The notes: generated from the sequence alone by a model not told the origin. Positions 35,238 through 44,801 are shown, counted from the first letter of the stretch. The stretch is 64,000 nt of DNA from JAUIAI01 sp050633665 (GCA_050633665.1 JBOEGY010000003.1:106093-170092); one strand, 5' to 3'. Numbers and translations are program-made.

Positions 35238-36032
35238 TCAGCGCAGTGTCAGCAGGCCGCCAAATTGCGAATCACCGTCGCTAATCCCGCTCAACCGCAA
35301 ACAATGCCATAGGCTGGCCTGATTCGCGGTGATCACGGGCCGGCGAAGATCATCCTCGAGTGCCTCAACAATGCCCACGCAGCGCAACCCGGTGCCCACA
35401 ATCAGGACGCCATCCGCTTCAGTTGGACAGGCGGCGCGAATCTGCCGGTAGAGCGATTCAACATCCTGCTCAAAGCCCATGCCTTCCGAATAAAGCTGGG
35501 CCGGCGCAATGTCGCGCCATTGGCGCCCGGGATCAACACGCAGAGTGCCGGCCGGCTCGCAACCGGCGGCTGCGAAATACTCAAAGCCAGCCTCAACAAG
35601 AGCCGGACTGAACCACGGAGGAAACACCAGAAACGGTTTCTCGACACCCGACGCCTGTAGCGCCGCCTGACAATCCAGACCATTGGTCGTTACCGTCACC
35701 TCGGCTGGGATATGCGAGCGCAGCGCGCTGACCACCGCCTCGTCCCAACCCGGCCCGCCCAGAATACTGCTGGAACTGTGCCCGAGAACAACCGCATTCA
35801 GACGCATACTGGCAAACTGCGCCGCGCCACGAGCAAGGTCATCAGCAAGGATAAGCGCTTCGCGGTTACCGTCCTGCCAACTTGCCCACGGCGCTGGCGC
35901 GGTAATTCGCGCAGCATGAACCGAGGTACCGGCTGGCATCATCGCCCACCATTCCGCCTCCGGAACCGGCTCGCTCGAAACAATGAACAAGCCGAACCGC
36001 GCCCGCCAGCCCCAGTTATCCTGATGAATCAT
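35238..36032 (-). CDS. Maleate isomerase/arylmalonate decarboxylase-like protein without catalytic cysteines
   Basis: The 264-residue protein has the Asp/Glu racemase-like fold seen in maleate cis-trans isomerases and arylmalonate decarboxylases: RARFGLFIVSSEPVPEAEWW near the start, AVVLGHSSSSILGG, and a late VGTGLRCVGIVEAL then ITANQASLWHCLRLSG. The positions that carry catalytic Cys in the isomerases read Gly-His-Ser and Gly-Thr-Gly. The start at 36032 has a strong GGAGGG upstream and avoids a 35-residue extension. Its substrate is unknown. It is divergent from the UPF0104 gene. Confidence 0.75.
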   Translation of the reverse strand: MIHQDNWGWRARFGLFIVSSEPVPEAEWWAMMPAGTSVHAARITAPAPWASWQDGNREALILADDLARGAAQFASMRLNAVVLGHSSSSILGGPGWDEAVVSALRSHIPAEVTVTTNGLDCQAALQASGVEKPFLVFPPWFSPALVEAGFEYFAAAGCEPAGTLRVDPGRQWRDIAPAQLYSEGMGFEQDVESLYRQIRAACPTEADGVLIVGTGLRCVGIVEALEDDLRRPVITANQASLWHCLRLSGISDGDSQFGGLLTLR

Positions 36033-36109
36033 GAACTCGCCCTCCTTCCCACTACAATCGTAAGCTCCGCCAGCCGGCAAATCAAAATCAACCCCAAGCG
36101 CAACACTAC

Positions 36110-37108
36110 ATGACCTCAACTGCCGGGCCTCATTCACGACGCCAGCACTGGCCTGTTCTAAAGCGATTTCTAAGCAGACTTTACCTTGGGGTGGTAGTTG
36201 GGCTGATCGCCCTGCTTGCCTGGCATCTGGACTGGACTGCAGTCCGTGCCGCGATTGCCGATCTGACGCTGCCGGTCATGCTGGCGGCCACAGCCCTGGC
36301 CGCAGCCAGTCATCTGGCCTATAGCCTGTTTGATCTAATCGGGCGTCGCTACACCGGCCACCCGCTACCGACCGGGCGGGTCATGGCGATAACCTTTGTC
36401 AGCTATGTCGGTACGCTGAACCTGGGTGCTCTGATTGGCGCTATCGGGCTGCGACAACGACTTTACGCCCACCATGGCTTGTCATTGAGTGCGATGGCAC
36501 AAGTCTTTGCCGTGAGCATTGTGACAAACTGGCTTGGTTATTTGCTGCTTTTGGGGGCGGTTTTCGCTGGCCCGACGTATACCCGGTTACGTGAGGCAGT
36601 CACCGGCAACGACCTTGCCAATGAAACACTAGTGATAGGTTTACCAAGCTGGCCGACTCCCGCATGGGGCAGCATGCTCGGTGTTGCGGCCCTGGGCATA
36701 GTTTGCTTTTACCATTTGCTCTGCCTCTGGCGCTCCGGCGCCACGATTCAGTGGCGCGCCGCACAATTTCGAACACCTGACATCACCCTTGCTCTCAGTC
36801 AGACGGCATTGTCAGCAACGAGCTGGCTTGTCAATGCCGGCATTATCTTTGTGCTGTTAGCCGGCGAGGTATCTTTTGACCGGGTCTTGCTCGCCTCTTT
36901 GGTAGCAGCATTCATTGGACTGGTGACGCACATTCCGGCCGGCGTCGGCGTCCTGGAGGCGACATTCATTGTCCTGCTGGCCGGCCTTGTACCTGTCGAG
37001 ACGATCATTGCCACACTACTGGCTTATCGGTTCCTGTTTTATCTGGCGCCTATTCCGTTGGCCGGTCTACTCTGGTGGCGGCTGGAGCAGCCGTTCAGAG
37101 AAACCTGA
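36110..37108 (+). CDS. UPF0104/YbhN-family membrane protein (lysylphosphatidylglycerol synthase TM region-like)
   Basis: A 332-residue protein with about eight hydrophobic helices. The family signature is visible in GTLNLGALIGAIGLRQRLYAHHGLS, where the polar-flanked loop is typical, and in LVTHIPAGVGVLEATFIVLLAGLV near residue 280. It resembles the flippase half of MprF and the AglD/YbhN proteins. Its substrate is unknown. Its 3' end overlaps the convergent PhzF gene by 14 bp. Confidence 0.85.
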   Translation: MTSTAGPHSRRQHWPVLKRFLSRLYLGVVVGLIALLAWHLDWTAVRAAIADLTLPVMLAATALAAASHLAYSLFDLIGRRYTGHPLPTGRVMAITFVSYVGTLNLGALIGAIGLRQRLYAHHGLSLSAMAQVFAVSIVTNWLGYLLLLGAVFAGPTYTRLREAVTGNDLANETLVIGLPSWPTPAWGSMLGVAALGIVCFYHLLCLWRSGATIQWRAAQFRTPDITLALSQTALSATSWLVNAGIIFVLLAGEVSFDRVLLASLVAAFIGLVTHIPAGVGVLEATFIVLLAGLVPVETIIATLLAYRFLFYLAPIPLAGLLWWRLEQPFRET

Positions 37109-37922
37109 CCGCTCCTGACACCCGTATTGAGGATCCGGGCTTGTCGTCAAGCTCAACCCGGATTAACGAGCGTGCGCCCATGTCTTCACCCTGAACAATG
37201 TCGAAGCCTGCGCCATGCGGCCAATTAATATCCCGCAGATAACCCGCGAACGCCGCACTGGCCGCGCCAGTGGCCGGGTCTTCATACACACCGCCCGAGG
37301 CAAACGGGTTACGTGTATGAAAAAGTTGCGGCGTTTCAGAAAAAGCAAACATGACCGTTACCAAACCAGCGCCACGCATGAATTCTCGCCCCGCATCAAG
37401 TTGGTAGACCATCGCACTCAGCGCCCGCCGGGAATCAAGCGTTATCAGTAGATGATTGGCGCCCGCGCTGGCGAACGCCGGCGGAATATCAACGTTTAAG
37501 TCTGCTTCGCTGTAGCCAAACAATTCCAGCGCATCAGAGACGAGTCCTGGGTCCGCAGCCTCGGACCTCGTTTGTGGCGATTGCAGAGCTGCCGAAAAAC
37601 CCCCAGCCTGCGCAAAGCCCTCCACCGTTATGGCCGTCTCGTTCAGCGTTAGTTCGAAAACGCCCGAGCCCTCTTGCTTGGCTAAAACCGCCCCCAAACC
37701 GATCGTCGCATGGCCGCAGAACGGAACCTCGGTTTCCGGAGAAAAATACCGGACCCGCCAACCCTGCGCCAGCGGCTCGGCAAACGCAGTCTCTGAAAAC
37801 CCCACTTCTGCCGCAATTGCCTGCATCTCTGAAGCAGCGGGCAGCTGCTCAGAAATATGGACACCAGCGGGATTCCCCCCTGCTTGCCCGTCTGCAAACG
37901 ATGCTACGCTGACGACCTTCAT
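37095..37922 (-). CDS. PhzF family phenazine biosynthesis-like isomerase
   Basis: The 275-residue protein has the two-lobed PhzF pattern: an early SVASFADGQAGGNPAGV, then the catalytic Glu in GFSETAF, and PFCGHATIG in the first half. The second half contains DPATGAASAAFAGYL, typical of the family. The Met at 37922 gives the standard N-terminus and is preferred to one 8 codons earlier. Homologues include phenazine biosynthesis and many uncharacterised isomerases; there are no phenazine genes nearby. Confidence 0.92.
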   Translation of the reverse strand: MKVVSVASFADGQAGGNPAGVHISEQLPAASEMQAIAAEVGFSETAFAEPLAQGWRVRYFSPETEVPFCGHATIGLGAVLAKQEGSGVFELTLNETAITVEGFAQAGGFSAALQSPQTRSEAADPGLVSDALELFGYSEADLNVDIPPAFASAGANHLLITLDSRRALSAMVYQLDAGREFMRGAGLVTVMFAFSETPQLFHTRNPFASGGVYEDPATGAASAAFAGYLRDINWPHGAGFDIVQGEDMGARSLIRVELDDKPGSSIRVSGAVRFL

Positions 37923-38099
37923 TTCATTCCAAATTGAGCATCGCATTGGGCAACCAGACGACGCCGATGCAAAAAAACATAAGCGATCATAACGTAAGCA
38001 AGTCCGTGAAGCACCCGGTTGAGCGACACATCTGGTGCGAGCGCGTTGACACCGACTTTGCGCTACCGTTAACCCTGCGAACGTCCAGAAGGCTAAACA

Positions 38100-38969
38100 A
38101 TGATCACGCTATTAACCTGGAACATTCAAAACGGGCTGGCCGTCGATGGCACCCGCTCGCTTGCCAGAGTCGTGCGGCAAATCGAGGCGCACGGAACACC
38201 GGACATCATTTGTCTCCAAGAGGTATCGCGTGGCGTCACGCTTGACCCCGGTGTTGCCGCGCCGGACCAGGTTGCCGAGTTGTCTGAAATGCTGCCGGAA
38301 CACGCCCCGTATTTTGGCCCTGCTTACGACATCCTCAACCCGCTGCATGGTCAGCGCGCCCAATATGGCAATCTGATCCTGAGCCGCCTACCCGTTCTGG
38401 CAAGCGCTAATCATCCACTGCCACAACCACCCCGCGCAGGCAAACGACAGATGCCGCGACAAGCCATTGCGGTAACCATCATGTGCGAGGACGGACCGCT
38501 TCGGATCATGACAAGCCATCTGGAATTCAACTCGGGCGGCCAAAGGCGTGCGCAGATCGAAGCGATCAAGAGCATTCACGCCGCGGGGTCAGCACTGGCG
38601 GCAAACCCGCCTGCCGCCGGCACTGGCGGACCTTATCAAACAATCTGCCATGCAAGTCGGGCGATTATTTGCGGCGACTTTAATTGCCTGCCTGACTCAG
38701 ACGACTATCACGCGTTGACAGGCGTCCCTTTGGTGCCCGGTGACGGGCTGATTGATAGTTGGCGGGCGCTACACTCAGACAAGCCGCATCCGCCAAGTTG
38801 CGGGATTTTTGACCATAAACAGTGGCCGCAAGGCGCCCATTGCCGTGACTACTTCGTCCTCAGCGACAGCTTGATCGGGGCGATCGTCAGGGCCGAAACT
38901 GACTGCGCGACCGACGCGTCAGACCATCAACCCTTGTTGCTGACGCTACAACTTAACTGCCCCGGCTAA
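38100..38969 (+). CDS. Endonuclease/exonuclease/phosphatase (EEP) family hydrolase
   Basis: A 289-residue metal-dependent phosphoesterase. It has the N-terminal LLTWNIQNG, DIICLQEVSRG with the metal-binding Glu, and MTSHLEFNSGGQRRAQI with the catalytic His. It also has ICGDFNCLPDS and a C-terminal TDASDHQPLLL with the final Asp-His. The active-site set is complete, so it should be active on phosphodiester or phosphate bonds. There is no signal peptide. It lies 15 bp upstream of a WYL-domain regulator gene. Confidence 0.9.
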   Translation: MITLLTWNIQNGLAVDGTRSLARVVRQIEAHGTPDIICLQEVSRGVTLDPGVAAPDQVAELSEMLPEHAPYFGPAYDILNPLHGQRAQYGNLILSRLPVLASANHPLPQPPRAGKRQMPRQAIAVTIMCEDGPLRIMTSHLEFNSGGQRRAQIEAIKSIHAAGSALAANPPAAGTGGPYQTICHASRAIICGDFNCLPDSDDYHALTGVPLVPGDGLIDSWRALHSDKPHPPSCGIFDHKQWPQGAHCRDYFVLSDSLIGAIVRAETDCATDASDHQPLLLTLQLNCPG

Positions 38970-38984
38970 TGCTATCGTTGACCG

Positions 38985-40001
38985 ATGAATCGATTTGACC
39001 GCGTTACCTCTATTTTGCTCCTGCTACAGACCCGGTCCGTGGTCACCGCACGATTTTTATCCGAGTATTTTGAGGTTACCGAACGCACTATTTACCGTGA
39101 CATCAGAACCCTGGAAAACGCCGGCGTCCCAATAGGCGCCGAAGCAGGAGTCGGCTACTTCCTGGAGCAGGGCTATCGTTTGCCTCCGGTCAGCTTCACT
39201 CTGGATGAAGCCGCCGCCTTGCTGCTCGGCGAGAAACTACTCGTGTCCAGCCTCGACGCCGCCTCCCTGCAAGACTTTAAACAGGCACTCAACAAGATTA
39301 AGGCAGTCATTGACAGTACCGACAAAGACCACCTGAGTTCGCTTGACGCCGATATTGAAGTCTTGCCAACTGGCAGCCAGTTCCCGATTTCCGATCTACA
39401 CCGGAAAACCCACACCACTGACGGCCTTGAGCCATCAGACACTGGCGACCGCTGGTTACGCGAATGCCGCAGCATGCTCGTACGCCGCCAGATCGTCCAG
39501 ATCGAATACAGCGCCCAAAGCAGCCAGGGCAAGAGCAAACGACTTATTGAGCCAATCGGACTGTTCTACTACAACTGGCACTGGCATTTGATCGCCTGGT
39601 GCCGCCTTCGCGAGGCCTATCGGGACTTTCGCCTTGATCGAATAGCCGCGTTTGAGCCACAGGCTGAGCAATTCCCCCGGCACAGCAGACTGACCCTGCA
39701 GCAATATCTTAGCGAGCAGCCCGGCCGTGAGGAGCTCCTGGAGGTCGAATTGCTGTTCGCCCCCGAAGCGGCCCGATTTGTCCACGAACAGCGTTATATG
39801 TTTGGGTTTGTGGACGAAGAACGGCAGCCAGAAGGCGTCACAATGCGGTTTCTCACCCATGTTCCCCAGTACATGGCCCGCTGGCTCCTGCAATACACCG
39901 ACGGGGTGCAGATCGTCCGCGGCGAGCCCATCAAGACGGCGCTAAGGCACTACACAGCCAAATTAGCCGCCCACTGGCAGGCCGGGCCGGATCTCTCCTG
40001 A
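38985..40001 (+). CDS. YafY-type HTH and WYL domain regulator
   Basis: The 338-residue protein starts with an HTH (LLLLQTRSVVTARFLSEYF, then VTERTIYRDIRTLENAGVP), with a wing at GVGYFLEQGYRLPPV. A WYL domain follows, with QIEYSAQSSQGKSKRLIEPIGLFYYNWHWHLIAWC. These proteins bind nucleic acid or small ligands through the WYL domain and regulate stress or DNA-related genes. It is 15 bp downstream of the EEP hydrolase gene, so they are probably one unit. Confidence 0.92.
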   Translation: MNRFDRVTSILLLLQTRSVVTARFLSEYFEVTERTIYRDIRTLENAGVPIGAEAGVGYFLEQGYRLPPVSFTLDEAAALLLGEKLLVSSLDAASLQDFKQALNKIKAVIDSTDKDHLSSLDADIEVLPTGSQFPISDLHRKTHTTDGLEPSDTGDRWLRECRSMLVRRQIVQIEYSAQSSQGKSKRLIEPIGLFYYNWHWHLIAWCRLREAYRDFRLDRIAAFEPQAEQFPRHSRLTLQQYLSEQPGREELLEVELLFAPEAARFVHEQRYMFGFVDEERQPEGVTMRFLTHVPQYMARWLLQYTDGVQIVRGEPIKTALRHYTAKLAAHWQAGPDLS

Positions 40002-40075
40002 CATAGGGCTGTCAGTGCTGCCTGTCAAAGTTGCTCGGTCGGACAAACGTCCTTACCCCCAACTGGAGAGAATCA

Positions 40076-40471
40076 ATGAATCGCACCCCCGTAAATCCCT
40101 GGCAATGGTCTTTGCATGTCGGCTACAACCAGGGGGAAATCCTGGAAGGCAGCAAACGGCAACTGAACTGCGCCGGCCAGACTGCGGTTGACTCTGAGGG
40201 CAAGCCGCAGCACCCCAACGACATGCGCGCCCAGCTCAACCTGGCTCTGGACAACCTCGAAGCCGTGCTCAACGGCGCGAAAATGAGTTTCGCCGACCTC
40301 ACCCGGCTGAGTATCTACACCACCGATACCGAAGAGGCCATGAAGCATTTCGATCTCATGGGCATGCGGCTCGGGGCAGTTGGTGCAACCCCACCGACCA
40401 CCTTGCTGGGCGTGAGCAGCCTCGCTTTTCCTGAGCTGATGATTGAACTGGAAGCCACTGCGGCGGACTGA
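40076..40471 (+). CDS. RidA family protein
   Basis: The 131-residue product matches the YjgF/YER057c/UK114 family, with INLNCAGQTAVDS-type N-terminal strands, an LNLALDNLEAVLNGA helix and a LTRLSIYTTDTEEAMKHF segment. A C-terminal TTLLGVSSLAFPELMIELEA carries the conserved region, although the Arg of canonical RidA (near 'P.R...') is not seen. The start at 40076 has GGAGA upstream. The upstream neighbour is the WYL regulator. Confidence 0.88.
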   Translation: MNRTPVNPWQWSLHVGYNQGEILEGSKRQLNCAGQTAVDSEGKPQHPNDMRAQLNLALDNLEAVLNGAKMSFADLTRLSIYTTDTEEAMKHFDLMGMRLGAVGATPPTTLLGVSSLAFPELMIELEATAAD

Positions 40472-40527
40472 CGGACCACCAGGATGGTAGTAAAGTAGCC
40501 TCTCCTTCTCTGAACGCGCCCACCACA

Positions 40528-41205
40528 ATGTTCTCGACCAAGACCATCAAATTTCTCAAGGAACTGACTCGCAACAACAACCGCGAGTGGTTTGATCAGA
40601 ACCGGCAACGATATGAAGACGAAGTCCGTGAGCCGGCGTTCGACTATATCCGGGCCATGGAAGAGCCTATTGCCAGAATTTCGCCGCATTTTGTGGTGGC
40701 CGCAACCAAAACACGCGGCTCGCTGATGCGGGTTTTCAAGGACATGCGGTTCAGCAAGGGCGAGGCTCCTTACAAAACCAACATCGGCATTCAGTTTCGG
40801 CATGTGGCCGGTAAAGATGTCCATGCGCCTGGCTTTTACCTGCATATCGAACCCGGCGAGATCTTCCTGGCCGCCGGCATCTGGCGGCCAGACAACCCGA
40901 CCCTGCACAGAGTACGAACCCTGATGGATGACGACCCATCCGAGTGGAAAAAAATCAAGCGCAGCCTGTTCAACCCAAAAACCGGCTTTGAATTTCACGG
41001 CGAATCTTTAAAGAAGGCCCCCGCAGGCTTCGCCAGCGACCACCCGGCACTCGAAGACATGAAGCGAAAAGACTATATTGCTTACCGGCAACTTGATCAA
41101 CAGCTTGTACTGGGCGAGTCTGCCGTCAAGAACACCACCGCCTTGTTCAAGAAAACAGCGCCGCTGCTGAGATTTATCTGCAAGGCCAATGAACTGCCGT
41201 TTTAA
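40528..41205 (+). CDS. DUF2461 (TIGR02453 family) protein
   Basis: A 225-residue protein with the family start FLKELTRNNNREWFDQNRQRYE, the segment RVFKDMRFSKGEAPYKTNIGIQF, and GFYLHIEPGEIFLAAGIWRPD. The C-terminal part is Lys-rich. The family is of unknown function and is widespread in Bacteroidetes and Proteobacteria. It is complete and convergent with the AlkD-like gene. Confidence 0.93.
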   Translation: MFSTKTIKFLKELTRNNNREWFDQNRQRYEDEVREPAFDYIRAMEEPIARISPHFVVAATKTRGSLMRVFKDMRFSKGEAPYKTNIGIQFRHVAGKDVHAPGFYLHIEPGEIFLAAGIWRPDNPTLHRVRTLMDDDPSEWKKIKRSLFNPKTGFEFHGESLKKAPAGFASDHPALEDMKRKDYIAYRQLDQQLVLGESAVKNTTALFKKTAPLLRFICKANELPF

Positions 41206-41260
41206 ACGGCCATTTCCGGGTCCTTTCGAGCTTGGCTCGCGCCTGCGGAAGTTTGATTGT

Positions 41261-41986
41261 TTATCGCCTGTAGACCTGACGTGGGTAATCGAGCAATTTA
41301 CGACCCGGAACGTCCAGTTCCCGAAGCGCGTCAGACCCAATCCAGCGCGAACAGGCTGCATCAGACAACTTGAGCTTGTTCGCCAGACTGATCGCCATCT
41401 CCTGGAGATCTCGGTTGCGCTTACCGATATTTCTCAGCGCCCAGTTCACCGCTTTACTGACATAGTGACGCTCGTCGGTTGATTCACGCTCAATCAACAC
41501 CAGGAACCGTTCGAAGACGTCATTCGGAGCCTGTTTATGCGCGAACCCGTATGAGGCCATAATCGAAAAAGCTGCCCGCTTTACGAACTCCTCTTGTCGA
41601 GTTGACCATTGCTCAGCTTTGGCTCTGGCATGGGCGCTTCTAGCAAAGAAACCCATACAGAATGAATCGCAGATTTCCCAGTTGTCAAAAGTCATCGCCC
41701 AGGCATCCATCTGGGCTTCGGTCAGTGCCGCCGGGTCAAAAAGCTTGCTGCATAACAATCTGGCCTCATAGACCCCGGTGTTGAACAAGGCTACGGCAAG
41801 TGCATCGTCTTGCCCGATCTCCCGGGCCATTAGCTTCAGGTCTTGCTGACTGACGCCAAGCGCGTTTGTTGTCGAGATACCGAATCGACCGGCCCTGTTC
41901 TCAACTATCTTTGGGTCAGCAATTTCCCGCAGGCGTTGAAGGACTTCAGCGCTACTGATTGGCGCGTTGACATCAGTCTTGGTCAC
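41261..41986 (-). CDS. DNA alkylation repair (AlkD-like) protein
   Basis: A 241-residue all-helical HEAT-repeat protein. It has the family segments LKLMAREIGQDDALAVALFN, WAMTFDNWEICDSFC, FVKRAAFSIMASYG and YVSKAVNWALRNIGKRNR. AlkD removes alkylated purines by aromatic and acidic residues in the concave groove; the Trp and Asp positions are visible but I cannot confirm exact equivalence. It is complete, in the same orientation as the DUF4019 gene 49 bp upstream. Confidence 0.9.
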   Translation of the reverse strand: MTKTDVNAPISSAEVLQRLREIADPKIVENRAGRFGISTTNALGVSQQDLKLMAREIGQDDALAVALFNTGVYEARLLCSKLFDPAALTEAQMDAWAMTFDNWEICDSFCMGFFARSAHARAKAEQWSTRQEEFVKRAAFSIMASYGFAHKQAPNDVFERFLVLIERESTDERHYVSKAVNWALRNIGKRNRDLQEMAISLANKLKLSDAACSRWIGSDALRELDVPGRKLLDYPRQVYRR

Positions 41987-42034
41987 TCTAGTTCAACCCA
42001 ATGACGGTCGAGCCACCGCCAACACGCGTCTGTC

Positions 42035-42388
42035 TCACACCAGGTAATACCCGACAACCCGCAAAACGCCGTCATTGTCTTTTATCGTCGTAATACGTTC
42101 GCCGTGCGCCGCCCCAGACGAAAAAACTGTCTCAAACTCCATGACCACGTATTCACCGGGCGGCCCATCGGGCAGGTCTGTTACCGTTTGTGAAGACTTC
42201 AACACCCGCGAACTGGCTGGCCCGAGCGGGCTGCGAGCAGCATTGAGCCTGGATACCCAATCGGCCTGAGTGAGCTGAGAGCGGAAGTGTGTCGCAGTGG
42301 CCTGCCATGAGGCTTCAAACTTGCCCGCGTCGGAAAAAGCGAGCCATGCCCGTGCCGTTCGCTCCGGGTCATCCATGTGGGTCTTCAT
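42035..42388 (-). CDS. DUF4019 domain-containing protein
   Basis: The 117-residue product matches DUF4019 throughout: ARAWLAFSDAGKFEASW near the start, QADWVSRLNAARSPLG, then DGPPGEYVVMEFETVFSS and VLRVVGYYLV. Most homologues are periplasmic with a signal peptide; this one has none visible, so it may be cytosolic or mis-started. Function unknown. Confidence 0.9.
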   Translation of the reverse strand: MKTHMDDPERTARAWLAFSDAGKFEASWQATATHFRSQLTQADWVSRLNAARSPLGPASSRVLKSSQTVTDLPDGPPGEYVVMEFETVFSSGAAHGERITTIKDNDGVLRVVGYYLV

Positions 42389-42479
42389 GCTCTGTTCTCC
42401 TTAAGACCACCCGACACGGGTATCTGCGCAGACGATTCTCGATACGGACAAACAATAGACTCAAGGCGTTTCCGAAACG

Positions 42480-43010
42480 TCAAGACTCGCTGGCGCCTGA
42501 GTGTGAACCAACAGCCCGCCACATGTGCACCTTAGCCCGATAACCGCTCTCCAGCAACACGGCCATTGGTTCGACGCCAAACTCGGCAAATCCAACCGAC
42601 CGGTACAACCTTAATGCAGCCTCGTTTCCCTCAGTGACCGTCAACGTGACGGACGAAATTTCGCGCCGCTGATCGAGGTAAGCGAGGCAGGCATCCAGCA
42701 GCGCCCTGCCAGCGCCAGAACCGCGAGCGCCGGGCGCCACATACATGCCAAGCAGGTGCGCTTTGTGCCGCGTTTTGGTCTTCGTTGAGAACTCCAGCGC
42801 CACCGACCCGACAAGTTTATCGGCCAGATAGGTGCCAAACACCACTGACAGCCCGTCCGGGTTAGCAAGGCGGTTCTGCCACCAGTCGGCAGGCTGCCCG
42901 GCTCGTTCCAGTCGTGTTGAGGTGAAGGCGTCAGGCTCGAATTCGTAAGCCTGCAACATAAGCGCCCGATAAGCCTGGTAGTCACCAGCCTTGAGAACTA
43001 CGACCGTCAT
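42480..43010 (-). CDS. GNAT family N-acetyltransferase
   Basis: A 176-residue GNAT protein. The acetyl-CoA-binding signature LLGMYVAPGARGSGAGRALL is clear, preceded by DKLVGSVALEF and followed by TVTEGNEAALRLYRSVGF. The start at 43010 is preferred because the upstream 61 codons lie inside the neighbouring dehydrogenase gene and look non-conserved. It overlaps that gene by 29 bp. It resembles the RimI/Eis-like small acceptor group; the acceptor is unknown. Confidence 0.9.
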   Translation of the reverse strand: MTVVVLKAGDYQAYRALMLQAYEFEPDAFTSTRLERAGQPADWWQNRLANPDGLSVVFGTYLADKLVGSVALEFSTKTKTRHKAHLLGMYVAPGARGSGAGRALLDACLAYLDQRREISSVTLTVTEGNEAALRLYRSVGFAEFGVEPMAVLLESGYRAKVHMWRAVGSHSGASES

Positions 43011-43989
43011 CCGCCACACCCTCCATGCTGAGTACCACGCTCCCCTTTTTGTGCCCGGCACCCACATACTCGTGCGCAGCGCGAACCTGCTCAAACGCGA
43101 AGACGCGATCAATAACCGGTGTGAAACGCCCCGCCTCGGCCAATTCGCACAGCTGATGAATATAGGCAACCCGCTCAGCGGCGGGTCCTGCAATGACTTT
43201 CCTGTTGGTCAGCAAACTCACCACCGGGGCTTTGAGCAGGCCTGCCAGGCTCGCCACAATAGCAAGTAAACGCCCGCCGGGAGCCAGACAGCGGCCACTA
43301 CGGGCAAACGGCGCATTGCCAACAGCATCGACAATCACATCATACCTCTCGCCCGATTGAGAGAAATCCTGCCGGGTATAGTCAATCACCTTATCAGCCC
43401 CTATAGCGCTGACCAAGTCCAGATTGCCAGTGCTACACACCCCGGTGACCTGCGCACCGAAATGCCTTGCCAACTGAATCGCGGCCGTCCCGACAGTTCC
43501 GGCACCGCCGTTGACCAAAACCCTCTCGCCGGATTTCAATTCTGCTCTGCGATAAAAATCGAGCATCGTGGCCCCGCCAAAAGAGAGCGCCGAGGCCTGC
43601 TCAATCGTCAGCCCGGCGGGTGCAAGCGCGACGGGCCCGTTTGCCGCGACGCACCGATACTCAGCATGGCAGCCCAGTTGCGCACCGGGAAAAGCAAATA
43701 CCTGGTCGCCTTCCCGGTACGCCTTGACACCGCGCCCGACCGATTCAACGACACCGGCCAGTTCCGTGCCGAGAATCGATTTTCTGGGGCCTCTGAAACC
43801 GAACGCGGGACGACCAAATAAGGCAAAACCCGGAGGCATCTCCAGACTGCGCATTCGCCAGTCTGCCGACGATACTGTCGAGGCGAGAACTTTTACCAGA
43901 AGCTCGTTATCCGCAGGCACAGGCTTGGGCACCTCGCGGATTTGAACCACCTCTGGCGGACCATACTTAGCGTAGACAGCTGCTTTCAT
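42982..43989 (-). CDS. NAD(P)-dependent MDR oxidoreductase (quinone oxidoreductase-like)
   Basis: A 335-residue medium-chain dehydrogenase without the structural zinc Cys cluster. It has KAAVYAKYGPPEVVQIREV at the start, the DEVV-type substrate-side segment, and the Rossmann cofactor segment GERVLVNGGAGTVGTAAIQLARHFGAQVTGV. The family includes QOR and zeta-crystallin-like enzymes that reduce quinones or enones. The gene is followed by, and overlaps, the GNAT gene. Confidence 0.92.
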   Translation of the reverse strand: MKAAVYAKYGPPEVVQIREVPKPVPADNELLVKVLASTVSSADWRMRSLEMPPGFALFGRPAFGFRGPRKSILGTELAGVVESVGRGVKAYREGDQVFAFPGAQLGCHAEYRCVAANGPVALAPAGLTIEQASALSFGGATMLDFYRRAELKSGERVLVNGGAGTVGTAAIQLARHFGAQVTGVCSTGNLDLVSAIGADKVIDYTRQDFSQSGERYDVIVDAVGNAPFARSGRCLAPGGRLLAIVASLAGLLKAPVVSLLTNRKVIAGPAAERVAYIHQLCELAEAGRFTPVIDRVFAFEQVRAAHEYVGAGHKKGSVVLSMEGVADDGRSSQGW

Positions 43990-44142
43990 GGCTTACAAGA
44001 CACCCGAAAATCGACATGATAGTGCTCATCACGCCTCCCCCAGGATCTCTTGACAGGAATATGGGAGTGTCGTCGGAGATATTTCCCATCTGTCAACGCA
44101 TACAGCACTACGACTCATTGATCTCAAAACCAGTATGACAAA

Positions 44143-44622
44143 TCATAGGCGGCTAATTCCTTCTGACAACCGGTCGCGCGCCGACTCTCTGGCCGCGGAT
44201 ACGCTCACCAGTTGCCCTGCCTTCCCAAGCCCAAACGCAGGCATCCCGCTATAGATTGATTCATACTCCCCGGCCCTGATCTGATAAGTCTCATGCCAGA
44301 TTCCGACGTCGCCACTGCTCTGACCAACCGATTGGTTGAACGCCCTCCATGCGGGCAGGTGTTCACTGTCTTTCTTTTTTGCGTACGCATCCAGGTGCTC
44401 AAATGAGCGCCAGTACTGAACCGACACTTTTGCCCCGCTTTCATGGCCGAGCATTCCAAGCTCTGGACGCTGCGTCAACTCCCTGAGCATGCGCGGCATG
44501 GCCAACGCGACTGGTAACCACTTATGAATCAGCCAAGGCTTGTTAACCCGCATGCCAATCAGAAATACAACAAAGTCGCCTTCAATCTGGGCGGTCAGAC
44601 GTTCTGTGTTGATGTGCCTCAT
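44143..44622 (-). CDS. DUF4188 domain-containing protein
   Basis: The 159-residue protein matches DUF4188: FVVFLIGMRVNKPWLIHKWLPVALAMPRML, SVQYWRSFEHLDAYAK and VGIWHETYQI, with a C-terminal Ser/Ala/Arg tail. The ferredoxin-like fold of the family resembles small monooxygenases, but no activity is established. It stands alone between an MDR gene and the RIO kinase gene. Confidence 0.9.
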   Translation of the reverse strand: MRHINTERLTAQIEGDFVVFLIGMRVNKPWLIHKWLPVALAMPRMLRELTQRPELGMLGHESGAKVSVQYWRSFEHLDAYAKKKDSEHLPAWRAFNQSVGQSSGDVGIWHETYQIRAGEYESIYSGMPAFGLGKAGQLVSVSAARESARDRLSEGISRL

Positions 44623-44801
44623 GTGAACAACCTTTTGCTTGAATAAGAGTCTTAGGGTAGCGCCACAAGCTATCCGTTTACATCCCCCAACCCAACTGTC
44701 TCATTGCCTGCGCATCATTCCACACTCTTATCATGTGCCCTATTTCGAAATATATTGGGGTTGCCGAATGGCATGGGTAAAAATGTCTATACTGCGCCGG
44801 T

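Noticed and set aside
40315..40998. Minus-strand open frame across RidA and DUF2461
   Set aside because: Overlaps two well-supported plus-strand genes and lacks family similarity.
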